64,000 bases of DNA from Bacillus carboniphilus (GTDB lineage: Bacteria > Bacillota > Bacilli > Bacillales > JC228). The stretch is taken from contig NZ_BAAADJ010000061.1 in NCBI RefSeq assembly GCF_039522365.1, positions 45,899 through 109,898 on the forward strand, read 5' to 3'. The notes beneath the pieces are model-generated. The model was not told where the DNA came from. It saw nothing but the letters and a program-made list of their open reading frames with translations, and made no database searches. Below are positions 24,263 to 30,400 of this stretch, one piece after another. Numbering within the stretch: the stretch's first letter is position 1; each line of letters begins with the position of its first letter. The translations under genes were made by a program, and so were the position numbers.

Positions 24263-25195
24263 TTAACGTTCATGATCAGACTCTTTTGAATGACTGTCAT
24301 CCTTTTCATTAGAATGATCTGTTTGTTCATGTTGCTTTTCATTGCTAGTTCCATGATTATGACCAGCGTGTTCACCTTCAGGAGGTGGTAAAAAGTCTAA
24401 GTGGGTATTCGAGAACGTTAACTGTCCAAGATGTCCGGGCTCTAAAAGCTCTGTAAATCGATCCTCGGTTAATGGTTTTGCCGTATCTTTCACTTCTTCG
24501 ACCCATTCTTCATATTCAGCATTGGGCATTGCTTTTACATTAAATGTATTTTCGGCAAAGCCTTTACCACTAAAGTTGGCATTACGTCCTGAGAATTCAC
24601 CAGGGACCTCCGCAACAATATTTATTTTCGTAACCATATCAGCCATCGCATATTTTTGACCTGCTAGCTGTGGTACCCAAAAGCTTGTAATAGGTCCATA
24701 AGAGTACAGTCTAAATTCGACTGGGCGATGGGTTGGAATAAATACATAGTTTACCGTTTCAATGTCTTCTTCTGGGTAGCTAAAATGCCATTTCCAGTTA
24801 GAAGATGACGCGTAAATGACTAATGGCTCTTGATCTTCATATCCTTTAGGGACCGATTCGACTTCGTACGTGCTTTTCACCGATACAATGGAAAGGAAGA
24901 TGATAATCAAGACAGGAATACCAACAATGATTGATTCCACAATTACATTTCCTTCGATGTGAGGTGGTTCGTAGTCGTTACTTTGTTTGGAAGCTCGATA
25001 TTTTACGAGCATGTATATCAAAATAGCAAATACAACAAAAACAATAATGGACATTGTCCAAATCGAAAGCATAATAACATCAGCAGTTGTTTCGGCTTGA
25101 GGTCCTTTCGGGTCCAGGACCAATAATGGTTCACAACCTGATAAAACAGTGACAATAGAAACAAGTAATAACAAAAATGGCCACTTGAATCTCAT
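24263..25195 (-). CDS. qoxA: Quinol oxidase aa3 subunit II, lipoprotein with His-rich tail
   Basis: A 310-residue subunit II. It has a signal peptide with lipobox LSGC (Cys21), two transmembrane helices (about 45-65 and 90-110) and an extracytoplasmic cupredoxin-like domain. The CuA-binding cysteine and histidine motif of cytochrome c oxidases is missing, as expected for a quinol oxidase. The last 35 or so residues form an unusual His/Glu/Asp/Ser-rich tail (about eight histidines, for example GEHAGHNHGTSNE). First gene of qoxABCD, downstream of Rex- and Fnr-type boxes. Confidence 0.95.
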   Translation of the reverse strand: MRFKWPFLLLLVSIVTVLSGCEPLLVLDPKGPQAETTADVIMLSIWTMSIIVFVVFAILIYMLVKYRASKQSNDYEPPHIEGNVIVESIIVGIPVLIIIFLSIVSVKSTYEVESVPKGYEDQEPLVIYASSSNWKWHFSYPEEDIETVNYVFIPTHRPVEFRLYSYGPITSFWVPQLAGQKYAMADMVTKINIVAEVPGEFSGRNANFSGKGFAENTFNVKAMPNAEYEEWVEEVKDTAKPLTEDRFTELLEPGHLGQLTFSNTHLDFLPPPEGEHAGHNHGTSNEKQHEQTDHSNEKDDSHSKESDHER

Positions 25196-25231
25196 ACAGG
25201 TACCCCTTTCTTCATGATCGAAATGATCCTA

Positions 25232-25247
25232 TGTGATGTTTTTCACA
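25232..25247 (-). promoter_or_regulatory. Fnr-type box near the qox transcription start
   Basis: TGTGATGTTTTTCACA fits the Bacillus Fnr (CRP-fold) consensus TGTGA-N6-TCACA at every defined position. With the promoter proposed at 25260-25288 it would centre near +13, a repressing position. Confidence 0.65.
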
Positions 25248-25259
25248 TTTTGTAACTAT

Positions 25260-25288
25260 ATCTTAAAATCTTATATTCTTTTTCTCAA
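25260..25288 (-). promoter_or_regulatory. Putative SigA promoter of qoxABCD
   Basis: On the minus strand, TTGAGA (25288-25283), a 17-base spacer and TAAGAT (25265-25260). It lies between the Rex-type box and the proximal Fnr-type box. Confidence 0.5.
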
Positions 25289-25292
25289 CAAT

Positions 25293-25310
25293 TTGTGAAG
25301 GAGTTCACAA
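25293..25310 (-). promoter_or_regulatory. Rex operator upstream of qoxA
   Basis: TTGTGAAGGAGTTCACAA is a perfect inverted repeat. It matches the Rex consensus TTGTGAA-N4-TTCACAA with no mismatch in the arms. Rex is the NADH/NAD+ sensor of Gram-positive bacteria. The site adjoins the proposed -35 box of qoxA. Confidence 0.8.
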
Positions 25311-25327
25311 AACGTTCACCGATTTTG

Positions 25328-25343
25328 TGTGATTTATGTCACA
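25328..25343 (-). promoter_or_regulatory. Upstream Fnr-type box
   Basis: TGTGATTTATGTCACA matches TGTGA-N6-TCACA perfectly. It centres about -82 from the proposed qox start and about 120 bases before the divergent osmC-like gene, so either gene could be the target. Confidence 0.6.
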
Positions 25344-25462
25344 GAACTTTCACTACTCTTTACCCGAATAGGGCAACGTTAAGTTAAAAATTTGACTTTT
25401 TATTTGAAGAAATAAATGGAAGGAAAAGAGATACACTAACAGAGAAAGGAGCATGATAAACA

Positions 25463-25888
25463 ATGGAATTTACAATCAATTGGAAAGGGAAAATGGCCTT
25501 TGGGAGCGAAACACCATCGGGACATACAATCTTGATGGATGCATCAGAAGAGGTAGGGGGAGAAAATCAAGGTGCGAGGCCGACAGAGCTACTATTAAAT
25601 GCAGTCGCTGGATGTACTGGGATTGATATCATTTCGATTTTACATAAAATGCGATTAGAACCAACCGCATTTCAAATGGATGTAAAAGGAGTACGAGCAG
25701 ATGACCATCCGAAAAAATTCACAGACATTCATATTCATTACGCTCTAGACGGTGATTTACCAGAGGAGAAAGTCGTTCGTGCTATTGAGCTATCAAAAGA
25801 TAAATACTGTTCCGTTTCACATTCATTAAGCTCTAACATTACTGTAAGCTACTCTATCAATGGTAAAGAAGGGGAAAAGTCTCTATAA
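25463..25888 (+). CDS. OsmC family thiol peroxidase-like protein
   Basis: A 141-residue OsmC/Ohr-fold protein. The first conserved cysteine lies in NAVAGCTGID and the second in DKYCSVSHSL, which are the catalytic pair of organic-peroxide-reducing OsmC proteins. It belongs to the YhfA-like OsmC branch, whose substrates are unknown. ATG after AAAGGAGC. Divergent from qoxA across a 267-base region holding Rex and Fnr-type boxes, and 33 bases upstream of a cyclo-ligase-like gene with which it may be co-transcribed. Confidence 0.88.
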   Translation: MEFTINWKGKMAFGSETPSGHTILMDASEEVGGENQGARPTELLLNAVAGCTGIDIISILHKMRLEPTAFQMDVKGVRADDHPKKFTDIHIHYALDGDLPEEKVVRAIELSKDKYCSVSHSLSSNITVSYSINGKEGEKSL

Positions 25889-25921
25889 TAACTTGTATAT
25901 TATGAAGTAAAGGAAGAGCCT

Positions 25922-26638
25922 ATGGAGACTAAACAAGACATTCGAGAGCGGATATGGACGTACTTAGAGGAGAATAAGCTTGGTCGATTCCCATTTCCAC
26001 TAAAGGGGAGAATCCCCAATTTTAAAGGAGCGGAAAAAGCAGCCCACTTTGTAACGACAATCCCTGGCTATAAAGATGCTAAAGTGATCAAAGTAAATCC
26101 CGACTCTCCACAGTTGCCGATTCGTGCACAAGCTTTACGTGATGGCAAAACAATTCTTGTCCCAACACCTCGGTTAAAAGCGGGATTTATTATGGTAAAA
26201 CCTGAGTGGGTTCCAGCAGGGGGAGAGAGAAGAGCAGCAAGCTTATCTCATATTAAGTCGTACGGAAAGGAAATTCCTCTTACGGATATTCCACCCATTG
26301 ATTTATTTTTTGTAGGTTCCGTTGCTCTTCAGCAAGACGGACGAAGAGTAGGAAAGGGAGAAGGGTATGCTGACAGAGAGTATGCGATTCTTCGAGAATT
26401 AGGAAATCCAGCTATCCCGGTTATTGGTACTGTACATAGTGGACAATTAACCGATGTAGATGTCCCGCGGGATCCTTTTGACTTAACGGTTGATTGGATT
26501 GCGACAGAGAGTGAACTCATCGAAACGAAAACACCCTATCCAAAGCCAGAGGGAATTCAATGGGAGCTTGTAACAGAGGAAGAAATGAATGAAATGCCGG
26601 TTTTAAAGGAGATTTGGGATATAAAGAGATCGCATTGA
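25922..26638 (+). CDS. 5-formyltetrahydrofolate cyclo-ligase-like protein (MTHFSD type)
   Basis: A 238-residue protein with the 5-FTHF cyclo-ligase fold. It contains IWTYLEENKLGRFPFP at the N-terminus, a nucleotide loop GRRVGKGEGYADREYAIL near residue 142 and a conserved KTPYPKPEGIQWELV end. It is closer to the MTHFSD-like branch than to canonical Fau/YqgN, so the substrate is uncertain. Start ATG after AAGGAAGAG. Follows the OsmC gene closely; terminator directly downstream. Confidence 0.8.
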   Translation: METKQDIRERIWTYLEENKLGRFPFPLKGRIPNFKGAEKAAHFVTTIPGYKDAKVIKVNPDSPQLPIRAQALRDGKTILVPTPRLKAGFIMVKPEWVPAGGERRAASLSHIKSYGKEIPLTDIPPIDLFFVGSVALQQDGRRVGKGEGYADREYAILRELGNPAIPVIGTVHSGQLTDVDVPRDPFDLTVDWIATESELIETKTPYPKPEGIQWELVTEEEMNEMPVLKEIWDIKRSH

Positions 26639-26642
26639 ATAA

Positions 26643-26674
26643 AGCTAGCACAGTATTTTGAGTGCTAGTTTTTT
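26643..26674 (+). terminator. Terminator of the osmC/cyclo-ligase unit
   Basis: CTAGCAC (26645-26651) pairs with GTGCTAG (26662-26668), followed by TTTTTT. Confidence 0.75.
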
Positions 26675-26698
26675 CATTGTTGGGGAGGGGGGGACTTC

Positions 26699-26877
26699 CG
26701 CACTCAAATTCAAACTTTCGCACTCAAAACGGTATTGTCCGCACATAATTATACGATTTTCGCACTCAAATTAAGATTTGCACTCAAATTGTAAAAATTC
26801 GCACTTAAATATCATTTTTCGCACTTAAAAGTTGATTTTCGCACTCAAATCCAATTTTTCGCACACACCACCTAACC
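26699..26877. repeat. Nine-unit 20-bp periodic repeat (array 2)
   Basis: CGCACTCAAA or close variants begin at 26699, 26719, 26740, 26761, 26779, 26800, 26820, 26840 and 26860. Spacings are 20, 21, 21, 18, 21, 20, 20 and 20, nearly the same series as array 1, including the short fourth unit. It is preceded by a G-rich run and ends with CGCACACACCAC, like array 1. It starts about 25 bases after a terminator. The two arrays are clearly copies of one element, although the A/T-rich halves of the units have diverged. Confidence 0.85.
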
Positions 26878-27062
26878 AGTCTACCATTTGCCTATGATAT
26901 TCATTGACACAGAGTAGAATTAGGACAAAAAAGTTACTTACAGCCTTTTTAAGGAAGCTGCCTTCATTTAATTTATACAAAGACCTAGTAAAAATCGAGA
27001 AATATTAAAAAATTCCAGCCAAAAAGCATGGGAAATCCAAAATATATACTTTCCAACAACTA
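26878..27062. other. Intergenic region without a recognised feature
   Basis: About 185 bases of AT-rich DNA after array 2. A weak hairpin (about 26941-26962) is present. No ORF with a ribosome site was found. Confidence 0.4.
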
Positions 27063-27063
27063 T

Positions 27064-27092
27064 AAAAGGCAGCTCACTATAGCTGCCTTTCA
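27064..27092 (-). terminator. Terminator of the secreted protein gene
   Basis: AAGGCAGCT pairs with AGCTGCCTT around a short loop, with a TTTTA tail on the minus strand. Confidence 0.75.
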
Positions 27093-27094
27093 TT

Positions 27095-28003
27095 TTAATC
27101 GTTATTATACTTATCAAGATGATCCACTCTAACATTCGCTGTACTAGCTGAAGAAACACCTACATGATTTTTATATTCATCATTATAGAAAACATGAACG
27201 TCTACCATTCCAGATGGCTCTTTAGTGCCTCCGTTATACTTCATGATGTCTTCTCCGTCCATTTGGATCGTTTCAACAAAAGTCAACTTTCCAAATGCAT
27301 CATTGGAGTAGTTTAACTCGTAATAGTTCAAATACTCATCTTGAGACATGTGAAGAGGCTCTTCAGATGCTAAAACCTTCTTCCAATCATCTAACTTCCA
27401 ACCATCCTCAGTTAAAACGACTGTGTAATACATGGTATACGCACCATGCCCCAGCAAATTAACAGGTTCAAAGTTTTTCACGATAAATTCATCATTCGAT
27501 TTCTCAACTACTGAATATTGAAAGTCAAAAACATGACTAGGTAAGAAATCTGCATCACAGCTACAGTAATACTCTTCAAGAATACCTTTTAAAATAGAGT
27601 CTGCGAATTTCTCCGTGCTAAATGGTAATAAATGTGGGCGGGCTACTTCATAATCTGGTTTACTATAGTCATCCCAAAAATCATGTACAGACCATTTATT
27701 TTCTTCCCCTAGTTGTTTAAAGGTCTCCCCAATCTGTAGAATTAAGTCTTGAGTGATCGTGAGCGCTTCCCCATCTTCAAGTGTAACTTCCGGTTCAAGT
27801 GGTAACCCATCTGATATTGTTTCTCCATCATCATTTGTTTCATCGGGTTCTTCTTCAGGTGGTGTAGATCCTTCATCAGATGGTGATTTTTCTAAATCAT
27901 CCACTATATCAGGTACTTCGACCGCATCCGTTTTATTCATAAAATAAAAACCACTGCCTATCAAAATGACGATAATAGGAATAATCCAAGCGATTTTCTT
28001 CAT
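27095..28003 (-). CDS. Membrane-anchored extracellular protein of unknown function
   Basis: A 302-residue protein. It has an N-terminal transmembrane anchor (about 4-23, no lipobox), a long Glu/Asp/Pro/Ser-rich linker (about 28-75) and a globular extracellular domain of about 220 residues. Two closely spaced cysteines (YYCSCDAD) sit near its middle. The C-terminal half (TMYYTVVLTEDGWKLDDW) resembles NTF2-like or DUF4878-like domains with a conserved W-K-DDW pattern, but I cannot assign it. ATG follows AAGGGGGC. Monocistronic. Confidence 0.65.
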   Translation of the reverse strand: MKKIAWIIPIIVILIGSGFYFMNKTDAVEVPDIVDDLEKSPSDEGSTPPEEEPDETNDDGETISDGLPLEPEVTLEDGEALTITQDLILQIGETFKQLGEENKWSVHDFWDDYSKPDYEVARPHLLPFSTEKFADSILKGILEEYYCSCDADFLPSHVFDFQYSVVEKSNDEFIVKNFEPVNLLGHGAYTMYYTVVLTEDGWKLDDWKKVLASEEPLHMSQDEYLNYYELNYSNDAFGKLTFVETIQMDGEDIMKYNGGTKEPSGMVDVHVFYNDEYKNHVGVSSASTANVRVDHLDKYNND

Positions 28004-28161
28004 TAAAATGCCCCCTTGTTTGCACCCTTACTTTCTGTTCCTCTTAATTAGACGAAAAGGAGCGAGTTCTGTTGCATTTTTCCGGATAATTCCAACATAA
28101 ATTCTAGAAAAATATTTATCTTGTCCAAACACATGTTAATCATTTGAATAAGGTATAGTGG

Positions 28162-28334
28162 AGGGCTAAACTCATGAGTTTGTAGGCGGATTTACATCTA
28201 GTTGTAAACAATTATTATGTAGGCGTCTTTTTGGTGTATGAAAAAAATCCTTCGAACTGAGAACCGCGAGCCCTCTAATGCTTACATTCCCCTACAACTC
28301 TAAGGCCAGCATTTTGCCGTGCTGGTCTTTTTTC
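28162..28334 (+). ncRNA. Candidate structured small RNA, family not recognised
   Basis: A TATAGT box (28154-28159) and a strong terminator (28304-28334) delimit about 170 bases without an ORF. GAGGGCT (28161-28167) pairs with AGCCCTC (28269-28275). Inside lie AAACT-CATG-AGTTT, GCGG/CCGC and GGATTT/AAATCC helices. A single-stranded stretch CATTCCCCTACAAC precedes the terminator, and its CCTACAA can also pair with TTGTAGG near the 5' end, crossing the closing stem (pseudoknot or switch). The C-rich stretch could target ribosome binding sites, as in several Gram-positive sRNAs. The -35 box is poor. Confidence 0.5.
28304..28334 (+). terminator. Terminator of the small RNA
   Basis: GGCCAGCA (28304-28311) pairs with TGCTGGTC (28320-28327, one G-U pair), followed by TTTTTTC. 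Confidence 0.75.
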
Positions 28335-28404
28335 TTTTTTCATAAAATACCCTGTCCTTTTCCGCCTTTCACCTGTACTTAATAGGTGAAGGGAGGTGAG
28401 ACAG

Positions 28405-28623
28405 ATGGCAACAAGGAGTTTTATGGTTTCACGTATTCGTTTAACATTTAACCACGGGTTAGATCAAGAGGGGAAGCCAATTTTAAAAGCAAAATCGTAC
28501 AGCAATGTTAAAGAAGTTACAACGCCTGAGCAAATTTTAGCTGTATCACAAGCTATTGAGAGCCTATGTTCCTACGAATTGCACTCAATTCAGCAAAATG
28601 ATACGGCTGAGATTACTGGTTAA
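28405..28623 (+). CDS. DUF1659 family protein
   Basis: A 72-residue small protein with the DUF1659 pattern (SRIRLTFNHGLDQEGKPILK near the start). Start ATG 28405, placed by GGGAGGTGAG at 28391-28400; the GTG at 28396 lies within that ribosome site. In Bacillaceae it is typically followed by DUF2922 and YvrJ genes, as here. Function unknown. Some members are found near competence or DNA-repair genes; here the sbcDC operon follows. Confidence 0.8.
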   Translation: MATRSFMVSRIRLTFNHGLDQEGKPILKAKSYSNVKEVTTPEQILAVSQAIESLCSYELHSIQQNDTAEITG

Positions 28624-28665
28624 TGAGTAGTCTCGATATCCCACTAAGGAAAGGAGGTATAGGTT

Positions 28666-28887
28666 ATGGCAAAGACACTTGAACTAGAATTCGAAACAGC
28701 TTCTGGAAAGGTAAGTAAGCTTTCCATTAACGATCCGGTTGAACCTGTAGACCCAGTTGCTGTTGAACAAGTCATGAACACTATCATTCAAGAGAATGTG
28801 TTCGAAACGAGTAATGGCGATTTCGTAGCTGCTCTCGGGGCTAGACTTGTCGAGCGAAATGTTACTGACTACGACTTTGAAGCGTAA
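28666..28887 (+). CDS. DUF2922 family protein
   Basis: A 73-residue protein matching DUF2922 (LELEFETASGKVSKLSINDP then a conserved DPVAVEQVMNTII). 42 bases after the DUF1659 gene, with AAAGGAGGT upstream, so the two are co-transcribed. Predicted small beta-rich fold. Function unknown. Confidence 0.85.
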   Translation: MAKTLELEFETASGKVSKLSINDPVEPVDPVAVEQVMNTIIQENVFETSNGDFVAALGARLVERNVTDYDFEA

Positions 28888-28896
28888 TAATCACTA

Positions 28897-28926
28897 GGGG
28901 CTGTTTTATTGAAACAGTCCCTTTTC
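28897..28926 (+). terminator. Intra-cluster terminator or attenuator
   Basis: GGGGCTGTTT (28897-28906) pairs with AAACAGTCCC (28912-28921, one G-U pair), followed by TTTTC. It lies between DUF2922 and yvrJ-like genes, so yvrJ would be expressed less or from readthrough. Confidence 0.65.
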
Positions 28927-28954
28927 TAATACCTAAGAATGGAGGTGAGAAAAA

Positions 28955-29092
28955 ATGGAACAGTGGATTTCTTTTGTAGGTGAAATTGGATTTCCAATCG
29001 TGGTCACTCTATTTTTACTGCATCGAATCGAAAGTAAACTAGATACATTGATTCAATCCATTCAAAGCCTTCCAGAGAAGCTCCATTCATAG
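28955..29092 (+). CDS. YvrJ family small protein
   Basis: A 45-residue protein with the YvrJ family pattern: a short amphipathic start, a hydrophobic helix IGFPIVVTLFLLHRIE and a C-terminal polar helix with LDTLIQSI. It is probably a single-pass membrane peptide. ATG follows GGAGGTGAG (28941-28949). Third member of the DUF1659-DUF2922-YvrJ cluster. Function unknown. Confidence 0.8.
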   Translation: MEQWISFVGEIGFPIVVTLFLLHRIESKLDTLIQSIQSLPEKLHS

Positions 29093-29098
29093 CAAAGT

Positions 29099-29137
29099 GT
29101 GAAATCCTCTCGACTATTGGGAGGATTTCACTTTTTA
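29099..29137 (+). terminator. Terminator after the YvrJ gene
   Basis: GTGAAATCCTC pairs with GAGGATTTCAC around a ten-base loop, followed by TTTTTA. Confidence 0.8.
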
Positions 29138-29226
29138 TAGGCGTTTCTTGGGGTGTTATAATGAAGAGAAAAAAATAGAAATTCATGCAGGAAAATAGAT
29201 AGATTGTGACGAAAAAATAGATATAA

Positions 29227-29240
29227 AGAACAAATGTTCG
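29227..29240 (+). promoter_or_regulatory. LexA (SOS) box upstream of sbcDC
   Basis: AGAACAAATGTTCG matches the Bacillus LexA/DinR consensus CGAAC-N4-GTTCG with one mismatch at the first base. It ends directly before the sbcD ribosome site, so LexA binding would block transcription. Confidence 0.6.
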
Positions 29241-29251
29241 GAGGGGTTCAA

Positions 29252-30400
29252 ATGAAATTTATCCATACCGCAGATTGGCACTTAGGTAAACTTGTGCACG
29301 GGTTATATATGACAGAAGACCAAGCCTATATGTTGGAACAATTTATTCAATTGGTAGAAGAGGAAAAACCAGATGCTGTTGTTATTGCTGGTGACCTCTA
29401 TGATCGGTCCGTACCACCTACACACGCAGTTAACCTACTTAATGATATCCTTTTCAAATTAAACGTAGAAATGAAGGTCCCCGTTGTTGCCATTTCAGGA
29501 AACCACGATAGTGCAGAGAGACTGTCATTTGGTTCATCTTGGTATCAGCATCATCAATTTTATTTACAAGGAAAGCTCGAGGATTCTTTCAAGCCGGTTA
29601 CAGTTGGGGATTTGAACTTTTTCCTCGTCCCTTATGCTGAACCAGCGACGGTAAAAGAACTGTTAGAGGATCCCTCTATTACGAATCATGATGAAGCGAT
29701 GAAAGCAATTATGGGGAAATTAGAAGCTTACATAAATCCTGATGAACCTAATATTTTTGTAGGACATGCTTTTGTTATTGGTGGTCAAACAAGTGACTCA
29801 GAAAGAACGTTGTCAGTAGGAGGGGCAGAATGTGTATCTTCCCATTTATTTGCGCCATTTACCTATACAGCCTTAGGGCATTTGCATAATCCTCATGCCT
29901 TATCTCATCCCACTGTTCACTATTCTGGATCTCTATTAAAATACTCATTTTCAGAAGCTACTCACAAAAAATCAGTTTCGATTGTAGAAATTGATGAAAA
30001 AGGTGTGGCTACTAGAACAGAAAAGTTTTTAAAACCGAGAAGAGATATGAGAGAAGTTGAAGGGTACTTAGATGAATTGTTAGACCCAAGCTTTTATAAA
30101 AAACAAGAAACAGACGACTATTTAAAAGTGAGTCTCTTAGATGAAGGGGCACTTCATGAACCGATTCAAAAATTGCGACACGTCTATCCAAATGTCCTCC
30201 ATTTGGAACGGAAAGTGGATTGGATGGACGCTAAGAAAAAGCAAGTCTATCAGACCGTGCAGCAAAACAAAATGTCTGAAGTAGAGTTATTTGAGATTTT
30301 CTATCAAGAGATGACAACAGCGACATTTTCTGATGAAAAGAAAAAGTGGCTAGAAGAAATTGTGGATGAAGTGAAGAAGAAGGAGAGTGTGACCCTATGA
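29252..30400 (+). CDS. sbcD: Exonuclease subunit SbcD (Mre11-like)
   Basis: A 382-residue nuclease subunit of the SbcCD complex, which opens DNA hairpins and processes protein-blocked ends. All five phosphoesterase motifs are visible: DWHLG at the N-terminus, GDLYDR, GNHDS, VGHAF and GHLHNPH, which bind two Mn2+. Start ATG 29252, set by GAGGGG; the upstream in-frame ATG (29234) overlaps the LexA box. Overlaps sbcC by four bases (ATGA). Confidence 0.96.
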   Translation: MKFIHTADWHLGKLVHGLYMTEDQAYMLEQFIQLVEEEKPDAVVIAGDLYDRSVPPTHAVNLLNDILFKLNVEMKVPVVAISGNHDSAERLSFGSSWYQHHQFYLQGKLEDSFKPVTVGDLNFFLVPYAEPATVKELLEDPSITNHDEAMKAIMGKLEAYINPDEPNIFVGHAFVIGGQTSDSERTLSVGGAECVSSHLFAPFTYTALGHLHNPHALSHPTVHYSGSLLKYSFSEATHKKSVSIVEIDEKGVATRTEKFLKPRRDMREVEGYLDELLDPSFYKKQETDDYLKVSLLDEGALHEPIQKLRHVYPNVLHLERKVDWMDAKKKQVYQTVQQNKMSEVELFEIFYQEMTTATFSDEKKKWLEEIVDEVKKKESVTL

